A stretch of DNA of 64,000 nucleotides, from NCBI GenBank assembly GCA_009763385.1, contig CM019824.1:178664725-178728724 (forward strand), read 5' to 3'. The translations under genes and the position numbers were made by a program. Positions 24,783 to 36,177 of this stretch are shown in pieces. This DNA is from Coix lacryma-jobi var. lacryma-jobi. Taxonomy: Eukaryota > Streptophyta > Magnoliopsida > Poales > Poaceae. The notes under the pieces are model-generated. The model was given only the letters and a program-made list of their open reading frames with translations, searched no databases and had not been told where the DNA came from. Position 1 is the stretch's first letter, and the number at the start of each line of letters is the position of its first letter.

Positions 24783-25137
24783 TACAAGTACTACTACTAT
24801 CTTTGTAGTGGGGAAATAAAATTCTAATGTTTCTTTTTAGAGAGGAAACAATTAACACTACTGATATACTTATTCTTCTATACTACTAATTTGGCCACAA
24901 AGAAAATTAAAACAAATATACTTATATGTACTACACTAGCAGAACATAGTATATATTAGACCGTCCTTCTTAGTACTACAGCAGTGGTACTAGTTCCACC
25001 GTAGAAGTAGGAAATTATTATTAGTATTATATATGATGTCAAGTATCGATCACAGTACGTTCCAAAGAACTGTAGTATCTTTGGGTCCCCATCCTGGTTT
25101 GTTTTGGAAAGAAATTAAGATAAGAGTGGCCTGGTCC

Positions 25138-28100
25138 TCATGATCTGACTTGCTTCTCTTTGTCTTCCTCCTCCTCCTCTTCCTTGGCAGCAGCAGCAGC
25201 AGCAGCTAATGAAGATGCTTCTGAGGCATCCCTCTTCTTTCCCCACAGCAGAATATAGAGGCCCAGAATCAAGAGTATGGATCCCAGAACACTGCATGCA
25301 TGGAGAACAAATACAATTAAAAAAAAGTGACGCAATTTGGTCCATCCATTGCAATTCCAGAAACCCAGCTAGCTGGCTGCATGCCATCACTTCAACGTGA
25401 TGTATCTATATAGATAGGTGTCTGCAGAGCTAGCTAGTATGCATACACTCCTGCTACTCTTTTTTTTTTTTCCTTATGACCTGCTGCTAGCTGGAGGCCA
25501 TGCATTTTGCTAGCCAAATAAACAGCTTGAAAATCAGCTACATATCTTACCTTCCAAGATAGAGATTCTCATGGAGAAAGAAGAAATCGATCACGGCAAC
25601 CATGATCTGGATGACAGGGATGAAGGCTGACGTGAACACCGGACCTCTCTTCTCCACGCACCACGTCATCAGCACGTAGCCCACGCCTGACCCCATGACT
25701 CCCTGAAATGAAAAATAAACATATAGTTTATATATGCTTGAAATATAAATTTTGATTTGCTTTAACTTGTGATCAAAGAACAGATACATGAATGAGAATT
25801 CATCGATCAGTTTGTCATTCTTTTTCTAAGAAAAAACTAACATTTCTACTAGTACTAGACATACCTACTGTCCCCGTCTAGGCTGTGTTTAGATGTAAAT
25901 TTCTTGATGTCACATCGGATGTTGTTGACACTAATTTAGTCTATTAAAAATAGATTAATTGTACAACTAACTACACCGCCACACAGTTTTTAACGAGACA
26001 AAGCTATTAATAAGTCTAATTAATCTATCATTAGCATATGTTTATTGTAGCATCACATTATCAAATCATGGTCTAATTAGACTTAATAGATTTGTCTCGG
26101 GAAGTAGACCTCGACTGACAAATTAGTTTTATAATTATTCTATATTTAATACTTCATGTATGTGTCCCAATATTCGATGTTATAGGTGAAATTTTTTTAG
26201 GATGACATCTAATAGGGCCTAAGAACAAATTGTTATTATCGTTTGTGGTAGTTGTACTGTATGCCCTCTAGATTTACTTGGTCTTTATTAATTATCAGGT
26301 ATACTGTAGTAACTAGCTATGTACCATGGATACAGATACATGTATTCCATATCGGTTACGTGGATATATCAGTTTTTTTTAGCAAACTAAAGGTATAGTG
26401 GTGTATCGACGATACGTGATACAAGGTTATATTGAAGTATCTAGGTAATTAATTTAGGTAACTAGACATGTGTGGCCTTGTTTAGTTTCCACCAAAAAAA
26501 AGTTTTCATCAATCACATCGAATGGTTAGATACATGCATGAAGTATTAAATGTAGACTAAAAAATAACTAATTATATAGATTGTGATAACTTTGCGAGAC
26601 ATTTTTAAGCCTAATTATTCCATAATTTGATAATGTTGTGTTACAGTAAATATGTGTTATTAATGGATTAATTAGTCTTAATAAATTCGTCTTACGATTT
26701 CCAGACATAATATAAAATTTTCCTTTTCTTATTAGTTCATTTTTAATAGACTAAATTAGTGTCGTGTCAGAACCTTCGAGGTGACACCCAAAAACTTTTA
26801 CTCACGATAACAACGCCTGTGTCTAGACGAAAAAGGAAGGATGTGATGGGGTGGGATCAAATCGCGCTGGTAGTAGTGGTGCAGTATTTGTTGCACCTTG
26901 CATACATAATGCAAGCAAACGAGCGGTGAGGCGTTCATTAGAACGTACAATCATGGATTGGAGATCTTGTGCTATTGACGTCTGTTTGCATTGCATGCAT
27001 CCGTTTCCGGTACCGATCGTGCCACCTTTTTGTATAGATATAGAGGTTGCTTGACCTACACGTGCACAGGTGGTGGACTCGATAGATAGGATCAGGTGCC
27101 AACGTCTCGTCGATCGACTATATGACTATGACTATCGCCATGTTTAGTTCCAAACCAAAAAATTTACGCCCTGTTATATGACATCTTTATACATATATGA
27201 AATACTAAATATATTAGACTAAAAATAACTAATTACACAGTTCGTATGTAATTTGCGAGACGAATATTTTAAGTCTAATTATTTCATGATTTGACATTAA
27301 AGTGCTATAATAACACATGTGCTCATGATTGATTAATTAGGCTTAAAAAAATTAGTCTCATGATTTACGTATGAATTCTGTAATTTATTTTTTTTGTTAG
27401 TATATCCGAATACTTCATACAAAACCCAACGTAACACATTCGATGTGACATTCAAAAATTTTAGAGCTTAGAACTAAATATGTCCTATGACTATGACTAT
27501 AAGGTGGTTCAGCCCTCGAGGACAACGGCACAAACCGTGCTCTATCTACAATGCAAATCCGTGTATTTGGTTGGCATCGGTAACGTCTTGTCAACTATGG
27601 TGATGTTTGGTACAATTTCAATCAAATATACTGTTTTTTTTTTGCAATTTTTGAGGGTGCATTTGCAACCTTTGAGAACAACCTTAATGTCATATTAAGC
27701 AGTTTTCACTACTAGAGAACAGGCCTTTGGACGATCTATCAACTGTGATTTAGTCTCGGCAAAAAAATGTGTCTGGGGTTAAAGACTTTTATTAGTTCCG
27801 GTTGGTATTACCAACCGGGACTAAAGATTCACCTTTAGCCCCGGTTGGTGTTAGCAACCGGGGCTAAAGGTCCTTCACGAGTGGATTCAAAAGGAAAACG
27901 TCCAGAACTATATCACGTGGGTTGTGTAGCTCAGTTGGTAAGCGTGTCTGAGGCGAGATGTGCTGAGCTCGAATCTCACACAAGATATATTTATTTTTCC
28001 TCCCTGGACCTTTAGCCCTGGTTGAAAGCACTAGTCCCGATTGGGATACCCGGGGCTAATGGTCCATTCTATAGTAGTGTTTACTGATCATATAATACTT

Positions 28101-30799
28101 TCTTTTCAAAAGTATCTGATTTTATAATCATAGTATGGAATAGTAAGTAGTTCTTGCCTAATACTTTCTTTTTAAAATCAAAAGACTACATACTACGACC
28201 AACACATGCACTATTCTTACTCGTTATGGCTATGGCCTATGGGTCATAAATTTAAGTCACGAACTGCTTTGCCAAAAAAGTGGATTTGGACTCAGATTCA
28301 TCTAATTGGTAGAGCACCTCAATAAGTTAGGTGAAGTTGGATAAAATTACTCACCATGTTACTGATTAGTGCGAAAAAAGTTTTGTTCTCTCTTTTCTTT
28401 CCTCCGACCTGTTCTTCACGGCACGACCTTGTCGTACTGCGCCCGACGTCGCCGCCTCCCCAACAGTGGGCTCTAGTCCGTGCCTAGTCGTGGTTGTCGC
28501 GCTCGCTGGTGTGTTGATGTGCTTGGCCGTGGCTGCCACTCGTGGTGCAGCCCCGGTGAGGGAGGTGCGCTGGGTGGAGGTTATTGGGTCCGCAACGGGA
28601 GCGAGGTGGGCGCTCGTTTCTATCGGCAGAAGAAAGAATGGGGAGAAAAGGAATACATTAGAGCTGACATGTGGGGCCTAGGTGGAAGTGAGTCAGGGAA
28701 AAAAGTAGAGTTGTACCAAACACTTTCGTGAATCTGATCCACTATGGATCTAGGGGGCCTGTTTGGGAGAGCTGTGCTCCCTGATTCTCTAGTTGTGCTC
28801 CCAGATTCTCTGGTGAAATGATTCTGTAGCTGAAAGTGATTCTCTTTAATTCTTTAGCATAAACTCTCAAAATCAGAATAGAGAATCAGTTTACAGAATC
28901 AGGTGAAGCTACTTTTTTTTTTAGCTCTTAGCCACTTAGTTCATTTCAGAGAACCACTTCACAGAATCAGCAAAGAATCACTTCTCGCTGAAAATACATT
29001 TGGCAGCATCACTTCTCGCTGAAAAATACATTTGGCAACCAGAAAGTGATTCTCCCTGAGGATCCGTTCCGTGGAGCTCTGCCAAACGGCCACTAGCTAG
29101 GTGAATTCCGAATTCAGATTCATATTTTATATTAGTGAAGCTCTAACAAACAGACTCTTAGTCTAGTGACTAGAGACTAAAAGAGGGACTAAACTTTAGC
29201 CTCGTGCCATGTTTGGTTCCAGGGATTAGAGGAAGCTAAAAGATATTAAAGGTGCTGAACAAAGACTAAAATACCCTAGGTGGAGATGATCCCGACGCAA
29301 TAAAGAGGAGAGATGAAAGGGTCAACAGTCCTAGATAGCCGCCCACCCTTCAAAGACTAGTCAGTCCCAAATTAAAACCACTTTAGCCCTCTTTTAGTCC
29401 TCATATATTTGGTAAACTAGGACCGACGAATCGGCCTCACTCACTATATACCAAATAATAAAACAAACAGTTACAGAAGTGTACGTAGAGAGTCGTACTG
29501 TAATTCGTAAAGGCGATGTAACTAGCTAACAACAGAAAGTGAGAATAAGGTCGTCATATCAGCAGCTTACTTACTGTATATAAGACCGTAACGATCTCGA
29601 GCGGCCTCGTGAGAAGCCACACCGAAGCTCGCCTCTGGATGGCCGCCGTGAGGGCCCCTCCCTGCAGCGAGCTGATGAGGAACATGTAGGCCGTGCTGGA
29701 GTAGAGCGCCGGGTACTTCTTGGTGAGCCTGGACTGCAGCAGGAGCCAGAAGGAGAAGCACAGGCAGTTGGCGAGCAATGCCAGGGTGCCCAGCGTCCAG
29801 CTCTTCCTGTCACTGTCAGACGACGACGACGACGACCCTGCTGCTGCTGCTGCTCCGTGGTGATCCGGGCTAGGCTCTTCTGCTAGGTGCGTCAGGGAAA
29901 CGCCCTTGTAGAGGGTCAGGAGCATGACGCCGGCGAACGACGTGAGCGTTCCGACGATCTTTGCTGCTCCTGCCTTGTTCTTCATGTTCAGTGTCTCCAC
30001 CCTGAATGAATGAACGATGAAAGGGCCCGGTTTCAGACTTTCAGTTTCAGACTTTCAGTTTCAGACCAAGACAAGAGCAGGGGAGGATGCAGGAAATTAA
30101 GGGCACCTTAGCAAGACTGCAATGAGGAAAGTGAGCACAGGAGCCGCGTTGGTGAAAGTTATGGCGAACGTTGCGGTCGTGTACTGCAACCCGTAGAAGA
30201 AGGTGTACTGAGAGAGCGCGGCGCTGGACAGGATCACAGATTCACAGTCACAGGACAGAAGAAGCAAAAAAAAAAAAAAAAAAAAAAGGGAATAGTGAAT
30301 CATACAGAGAATTGTCATGTATCCTCGTCATAAATAAAAAGAAGAAAAGGACTGAGTAGTATGTAGGATCTGTGGCACTGTACCCAAACGCTGCACTGAA
30401 GAAGAGGTACACTAGGATCTCCAGTGTGAGCTTAGGCCTTGTGCTCCTGCATGAGTGAAAAGAAAAGACAAAACAAAAATATGAGGTCCAGCATTATTAT
30501 ATGAGCATCGCACGTTAACAGCAGCCTAGATAGCTTAGGTTGGTTCTGAACTTTGGCCATTCAGTTCACTTAAAAAAAAAATGTCACTTGCGCTTCTGCA
30601 CGGCGTACCGCTCTCTGAAGTAGGCGATCGGAGCGAGGAAGACGGTGGCCACAAGCTGCCGCAGCGTGATGAGCACCAGGCGGTCCAGCCCCTCCTGCAG
30701 CGCCTTCTTGATCATGGCCGTTGTCACGGCGGAGATGAGGTCGAAGACTAGCATCGCGATCACCGGCTTCCACTCGTTGATGCGCGCCATCCCCAACAT
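25138..30799 (-). CDS. WAT1-related EamA-type transporter, copy 2, with a 3.8-kb fifth intron
   Basis: Six exons join in frame to 367 residues: 30799-30609, 30446-30384, 30223-30107, 30001-29575, 25702-25551, 25291-25138. The coding position of the exon 4/5 junction (after base 798) is the same as in the tandem gene at 20978-23202, and exons 2, 3 and 5 have identical lengths, which supports joining the two distant parts into one gene. The protein has the EamA features RLVLITLRQLVATVFLAPIA and a second-half segment GVGYVLMTWCVEKRGPVF. Its tail has seven alanines and a Glu-rich stretch. A second in-frame ATG at 30790 is possible. Intron 5 (25703-29574) holds at least five MITEs. The transported substrate is unknown; export of amino acids or auxin is known for relatives. 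Confidence 0.9.
25881..26220. mobile_element. MITE in intron 5, GGCC-TGTTTAGATG type
   Basis: The left end TAGGCTGTGTTTAGATG is answered by the complement of TAGGCCCTATTAGATG at the right, and TGATGTCACATCG by its near complement. It lies inside intron 5 of the second WAT1-like gene. Confidence 0.65.
26474..26822. mobile_element. MITE in intron 5, GGCCTTGTTTAG type, decayed right end
   Basis: It begins GGCCTTGTTTAGTTTCCACC and shares the inner words of this family (catgaagtattaaatgtag, gtgacac). The right inverted end is only partly readable, so that border is approximate. Confidence 0.55.
27139..27482. mobile_element. MITE in intron 5, CATGTTTAGTTC ends
   Basis: The ends CATGTTTAGTTCC and AGAACTAAATATG are inverted repeats. 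The 15-base word TATGACTATGACTAT stands just outside both borders, three to five bases away. Confidence 0.65.
27707..28079. mobile_element. CACTA-type miniature element, TSD TTT
   Basis: The ends are CACTACTAGAGAA and, in complement, CACTACTATAGAA. It is flanked by TTT on both sides, the three-base duplication of CACTA transposons. Inside are facing copies of the words GTTCCGGTTGG and CCAACCGGGACTAAA, which let it fold into a hairpin. No transposase is present (373 bp). It lies in intron 5 of the second WAT1-like gene. Confidence 0.85.
27919..27983 (+). other. tRNA-like segment inside the CACTA miniature
   Basis: A box A-like TAGCTCAGTTGG (27927-27938) is followed 27 bases later by a box B-like GAGCTCGAATCTC (27965-27977). 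The acceptor and anticodon stems do not close well by eye, so this is not called a working tRNA gene. A diverged copy is at 40159-40225. Confidence 0.5.
28755..29092. mobile_element. MITE in intron 5, GGCC-GTTTGG type
   Basis: The left end GGGCCTGTTTGGGAGAGCT is answered by the complement of GGCCGTTTGGCAGAGCT. The words GTGATTCTC and GAGAATCA recur inside in both directions. Confidence 0.7.
29093..29460. repeat. Further MITE-like debris in intron 5
   Basis: GACTAAAAGAGGGACTAAA near the left and CCCTCTTTTAGTCC near the right are inverted relative to each other, as in hAT-like miniatures. Borders are not resolved. Confidence 0.4.
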
Positions 30800-30876
30800 T
30801 ATTGCTGCTGCTTCGACGACTGTGGCTTCACTTTCAATTCACCTGAATTTTGCCATAACAATGCTCCTGCAATGGA

Positions 30877-30886
30877 CTATTTATAG
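30877..30886 (-). promoter_or_regulatory. TATA box of WAT1-like copy 2
   Basis: CTATAAATAG on the minus strand, about 80 bases upstream of the ATG at 30799. Confidence 0.6.
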
Positions 30887-30890
30887 GTCT

Positions 30891-32109
30891 TTTATTTACA
30901 TGCGTGGTTCGTAGTGCTCCTGATAAAAAGAGAGAGAGAGAGAGATGTGACAGCAGCATATGCGTAGTTACCCTTTACCCACAAACAAAAGGCGATAGAT
31001 AAAGGCTCTAATGCATATTGGTGACTTGAGAAACATATAAATAATATGTGTGTGTAATTGTATATGTTCAGCTCAGCCGGTAAGGGCACATATGAGACAC
31101 CCAGAATCAATGCAAATCAGTCGTGTGAATAAATAAGATAGTGTGAAAGATGAAGAATCCTGATATATATGATCCTCTAGCTCTTGAGCACCATGCATGA
31201 AAAGTTACCATGCAAGTTTCCAAAACGTTTTGACCGCACAGATGATGTCTTCTCAGTTTTGTCCTGAATTTGAGAGTGGAGGTCGTCGAACACCATGTAT
31301 CGAGAAGGAAAAAAAAAAGATTAACAAAAAGTAGGGAACACTCAGCACTACTGACTGAAATGAAGGTTATGGACGAAGCAGCTAGTAGCTAGCAGAAAGA
31401 GCTATAGCAGCAGGCAGGCCGAACCGAACCCAATTGCTTGCACACTTTGGCGTGGGCGTTGGAAAGTCCTGCCTGTCCTACAAGCTCCACGCCTTTCGCA
31501 TCAGTGATGAGCATGCAGTACTATTCAGTAGCCAAAGAAAGGCGCCGCTGCCCAATCCAAGGGAAAGCAGGAGAATTAGTGGGGCGATCACCTCGTATAT
31601 CCATGCATGTATGAAAGCTCTCTGCCTCATCCACCATTGTGATCCCAGATCACCTGTGTATACATAGATATTGTACTATTACCTCACTCCTGTTTCATTG
31701 GTGGTGCATCAGTATTAGTATCACTGGCAACAACGGGATGGAGAGAGCAGTTGTGCCATTAACCATTATATTGTGCCTGTGCACTTGGCTGCAACAAGTG
31801 GTCAGCAAAGTATCTCATACATGACCTGGATGGACCGGGGGCTCTTCATCGCCGCCGACAAGCGGTAGTACACCTAGCTAGACTTGCACAGAACTTCCAC
31901 CGAAGTTTCCTTCTTGGATATTTTAGCAGCAATTGCAGACAGGGCGCAGCACATTGTGTAGTGAGCACCTGCCCAATGGTCATTTTCAGTCTCAGTGGTA
32001 GTACTAGCTAGTAACTGCATGCAAGTTAATGCGGATACATGGGTGTATGCCGAAGGCTCTGAGTGATGAGTGATTGTCAACGGGTATGATGCGCATGTTC
32101 TTTGGCTAG
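30891..32109. other. Intergenic stretch
   Basis: No gene recognised. It holds an AG repeat near 30930 and sequence upstream of the transporter gene. A segment near 31965-31999 resembles 34150-34183 on the far side of the LTR-like block. Confidence 0.55.
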
Positions 32110-32470
32110 TGTTGTGCAGGTGTCGAGCACGGAGACAGTGATCGAGGGTAGGTGAAGGTCAAGTTGAGACGTGCTGTGCTGACGGACCGGGTGCGGTGAA
32201 GGATGGGCGTGCCGTGCGGCGGACGTGCCATGCCGATGTACCGAGCGGTGAAGGGCAGACGTGAGGCTTGGACTGAGGGACCGGAGTACCTGAGGATCAG
32301 CTGCGGAGGCTGGCAGCCTGTGACGACGACAAGCAAAGAAGTGCGGTCATGTGTTGCTCAGGTCGGGGACCTGGGAACACGTGTCGGTGGATGGGGTGCA
32401 CGGGAGGTGCATCCCCTCTACGACGCCGGTTTGGTGGTTCAGCCAGGGAAAAACCACCGGTGGACGGTTT

Positions 32471-32649
32471 CCAGGTTTGGGGCCTCAAAACCTGGGTGCT
32501 GAGGGTTTCCGAGTTTGGCCACAAAACTCGGGCTGAGGACGGTTTCCAGGTTTGGGCCTCAAAACCTGGGCGCTGCGGGTTTGCTGAGTTTGGGCCTCAA
32601 AACTCAGATACTGGAAGGCTGGTTTCCCGGTTTGGGCCTCAAAACCGGG
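32471..32649. repeat. Five spaced palindromes with compensating stem changes
   Basis: Positions 32471-32495, 32509-32531, 32546-32569, 32584-32607 and 32626-32649. Each has an 8-base stem (CCAGGTTT, CCGAGTTT, CCAGGTTT, CTGAGTTT, CCCGGTTT) and the exact complement on the other side, around a loop of GGGCCTC type. They sit in the U3 part of the LTR-like block, upstream of its TATA box. Confidence 0.93.
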
Positions 32650-33529
32650 GGTACAGAGCAAAGGCGGCACGTGGCGGCAATCAGAAGGTTGCGCGGAGGC
32701 AACGCGGACGAGTTGTGCGGACGTGGCTGTCGGATACACCTACCACTTGAGTTGGTCCAGTTTAGCCTTAGGGTTTGGCTGGCTTGCTCTGTACTTAGAG
32801 TAGAGAGGGGTAGAGTAGGAAATAGACTTAGGCTAGTTGTAGTATAAAAAGAGGGAGACACCCTCCTCCCATCGGCATCTCAGTTAGTTGCTTTTGTTCT
32901 TAGGGTTTCCTGCTCTCCCACTCCCTGCTGTAGCTAGTTGAGATCCACAGAAGTACTTGTTCTGTGTTCTGTCCATTCAAGGAAGTGAGGCCGTTTCCTC
33001 ACCTTTCCTAACCAGATTCCGTGTTGTGCACTGTGTCCTTCGTTCGAGCCCCGCGGTTGGCTGTGCTGTGCACTGTGTTCGTCGCGTTTTGGCTCTGCTC
33101 GATTTTTCCCATCGATCGATCTCTCTCTCCAGTGTGTCTTTGCGAAATCCGTTTGAATCAGTTTGTTCGTATCATTGAGGAGGTCATTTCGACCAAAGGA
33201 ATTCATCTAACTCCTCATGATCGATTAGATCGGGACGATTTCGTTTTCGTGGCACTTTTTCGTTCATCCACTTTCCCTTTTTGATTTCCCTGTGTTCTTG
33301 GTTGTTCTGAGAAGATGATTTCTTGGGGATAGTCTCCTAACTACCCTGTGATCTTCTTCTCCAAGTTTGGAAACTTGGGATTGTGCCTTGATCGAGTTTT
33401 GGAGGGATTTGCTTTTCGGAAGAACGCGTCCAGATCCAAGCTTCTGCGGGAACAGTTCGCAGCAGGCTCGGGTGTCGGAACGTGCCGAGGCTATCTTTGT
33501 ACGGTGACTCTCGAGTAAGCTGAGACCAC

Positions 33530-33890
33530 CCTCGGGCGAGGCGGAACTTTTCCCGAGGCCTCTTGAGCCTCGGACGAATCGGATCTCTTTCCGAGGTCCC
33601 CTCAGCCTCGGGCGAGTCGGAGTTTCACTCTGAAGGCCTCACTCGAGCCTCGAAGCCTCGGGCGAATCGGGGTTTTGGTCCGAGGCCTCTCTCTTGAGCC
33701 TCGAGCCTCGGGCGAGTCGGCTTTTTGGTCCGAGGCCTCTCTCTTAAGCCTCGAAGCCTCGAGCGGGACGGAGTCTTGCTCCGAGGCCTCTCTTTCGGGC
33801 CTCAGCCTCGGGCGAATCGCTATTTTGGCCTGAGCCCTTTTCCCAAGCCTCGGGCGAATCGGAAGTTTCGCCCCGAGGTCTCGTGGCTCA
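33530..33890 (+). repeat. Array of about eight CCTCGGGCGAATCGG units
   Basis: The core recurs at about 33530, 33568, 33606, 33656, 33706, 33757, 33806 and 33848, spaced 38-51 bases and separated by GGTCCGAGGCCTCTC-like stretches. It lies after the TATA box, so it would be in the transcribed part of the LTR. Confidence 0.85.
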
Positions 33891-34137
33891 GTCTTTCGCT
33901 TGGTTCGCCTGTGTTTTCCAGTCTGCGGTGCCTCGCTGTGATCCCTGGGATCATCCACCCTCTTCCAAGGGTCGTGGGCATCATTTTTGAGTTCGTGTCT
34001 TGAGGGGTAGCTTTCATTGGGACAGAGGCCTTATTTTCTGCGAAGAAATTTTGAGGCTCCCATTCACCCCCCCTCTGGTCGCCTTGCTTAGACTTTTCGG
34101 TCCTTGAGTTAATATCCACTTGCACCTGCAGCAAACA

Positions 34138-36050
34138 TTATATTATATACGTGCATCTGGCAACAATGGTCACTTTCAGTGGTTAGATTCAGAATTCAGA
34201 CAAGATCCTGAAGCAGAATTCGTGCCATGTTCTGGAGATTGTGTGTTCCAACACCAATATCTTCTCCATCTTAGCTACAAGAAGGGAGGTACCACTCTGA
34301 AGGAAAAAAAAAAGAGAGGCCGGATTTGGAGCACATTCAGGGAATGGAAAAGCAAAGCAAAGATAAAAAGGAGGTGCAGCCTTTGTGGCCATGCCTCAGC
34401 CACCAAAGTGCTTACTGCTTACCCTCCCTACTGATCGACGATTCTTGCAAAGCAGCATGTGTATATTAATTATTAGGCCTTTAGTTAACATGTAAAACGA
34501 AAGCTTTTTGTCTTTTGCATGCATTGGCATTGTCACTACTTGATTTTCTTTGGGGAAAAGAGGTTGTGCATACTACTAGATATTGGTAGTGGATCAGCTC
34601 CTGTCACTGACAGAGCATCTTATGAAAAAGAGGCCTTTCAACGGCTACCATATGTAAATTAAACAACCGTAATGCTAGTGCGCATTGTAATCAGCTACGC
34701 TTACATACTGTGAATTGTGATCCAATGGGCGTCAGCTTCGTATCCATTCATGGGCATTGCTCATCGTACGGCATGGCGTGGCATCATGGACGAAAGTGAT
34801 GAAATTATTCACATCTTTTATTTGCCTTTGTTTCGACCTCTCGGAAGACGCAGGCTCCTTTTCGATCTGTTGTATATGATAAAAGTCTCGGAACGAAGTG
34901 AACAAACTAAAGGCAAAGTATAGCAACTAACGTTCTCAATCCCATCCATGTAAAGTTGACAAGAAGAGATACAGTAACTTATATTACTAGCTAAAGGGTG
35001 ATCACTGATCAGTACATGCTTCTCTGCGTGGCTATCTCGATCTCCATCCATTCCAAATTATAAATCTTTTTGTTTTTTTAGGTGTATAACTTTTTCTATA
35101 TGTCTAGATATTGTGTAGATTTGAATGCATATAATTTTAGCTGTTCGGTGTGGCATACTGGCATGCAGAGCTAGAAGTGTGTTTTTTTCTGTTAGTAGTG
35201 GGCAACAGTGCAAAATTTGAATGAATTTTTATTTTTTTCAACGGAAATTACATTACTTAGGGAGGTTTTGCTCCTCCTTGCACCTCTCTCTGCCACTGCT
35301 TCTTCTTATCCACTTGCATTATTTTCTAGAATATTTTTTCCTAGATTATTTATTTTCAAAAGTGATTTAATCCGCTTGCATTTTTATCTGCACCCCCCCC
35401 CCCCCCTCTTCTCAATGACTACCGGTGTAGACCTAGTGACTTTGATTCATTACCTGTGTGTTGCAATGGGGAAACATAATACCACGATAATATATGTATG
35501 AACGTGCTGGAATCGTGATATTTGGAACATCAATATTACATAAATCTCTTGTGAAATTGATCACAAGAGAAGATTGTATTAGAGACTTGTATACCAATTT
35601 CACTTGAACTTGGATTTTTTGGCACTTGGATAAATCTATCAAACATGGAGTGTTGAATAAACAACACAAAAAGTTAATGAAGGTATTGTTTTCTGCTACT
35701 CTCATTGCAAAGGCGACCGGTACTGGTACAATCCTAAAATATGTTTATAATAACTACTATTATTTCTTCTAGGCTTACTTACTGGGCCTGATGATGCCAA
35801 ATCTTGGGCCTCGGCTTTCCGTATTACGTTACGTCTATCCCTGCTTGGGCCTTGGGCTGAATTGGCGAAACGAGGAGAGAAAGGCAAAGGCAGAGAGGCA
35901 GCAGGCAAAGGCACGCGCGCGCGAGAGCGACGGGCACCGTGCATGCATCTATGGGCCCTCGGCCTGGTCCACGGTAGGCTGGCCCCATCGGCCATCCCAT
36001 CTTGTCTGTGTGTCGTCAGTGGCCCAGGGCTAATCCATCCAGCTCCTATG
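34138..36050. other. Intergenic stretch
   Basis: No gene recognised. There is a C run near 35395-35406 and short ORFs without domains; the region 35790-36040 is GC-rich but shows no coding pattern. Confidence 0.55.
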
Positions 36051-36170
36051 GCCTTGTTCACTTCCCTTTAAACTATCAACTTTTTTTCACTCTCTCCGTC
36101 ACATCACCATCACATCAATGTTTGGACGCATGCATGAAGCATTAAATGTTGATAAAATAAATAAATAATT
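36051..36170. mobile_element. Partial MITE of the GGCCTTGTT family
   Basis: It begins GGCCTTGTTCACTTCCC and contains the family words ATCAATGTTTGGACGCATGC and GCATTAAATGTTGA. The right end is replaced by the GGGGA-rich repeat that follows. Confidence 0.5.
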
Positions 36171-36177
36171 GTAATTT

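Larger units (their letters stand above)
23373..25137. other. Spacer between the two WAT1-like genes
   Basis: No gene recognised. It contains a 31-base C run (24345-24375), a Stowaway-like MITE (24517-24782) and otherwise AT-rich promoter-type sequence with several CTAGCTAG words. Confidence 0.65.
32110..34137 (+). repeat. Solo-LTR-like block of a second Sirevirus-type family
   Basis: The block begins TGTTGTGCAGGTG and ends with the near complement CACCTGCAGCAAACA. A TATAAAAA box stands at 32843-32850, with a palindrome cluster upstream (32471-32649) and a repeat array downstream (33530-33890). The last 90 bases hold GGCTCCCATTCACCCCCCCT, like the ends of the Sirevirus LTRs elsewhere in this window. 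No pol sequence adjoins it. I could not find a matching target duplication, so the exact borders and the solo state are inferred. Confidence 0.62.

Noticed and set aside
27919..27983. A functional tRNA gene
   Set aside because: Box A and box B are recognisable, but I cannot close the acceptor and anticodon stems, and related copies lie at the same place inside transposons.
28466..28681. Short ORF with a hydrophobic start, like a signal peptide
   Set aside because: It lies inside intron 5 of the transporter on the opposite strand, is 71 codons and has no recognisable mature part.
32471..32649. CRISPR-like array of spaced palindromes
   Set aside because: The repeats are not identical, the spacers resemble each other, and the setting is a plant LTR.
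32349..32750. 133-codon ORF across the palindromes
   Set aside because: It is a translation of the repeats with no domain, inside an LTR-like block.
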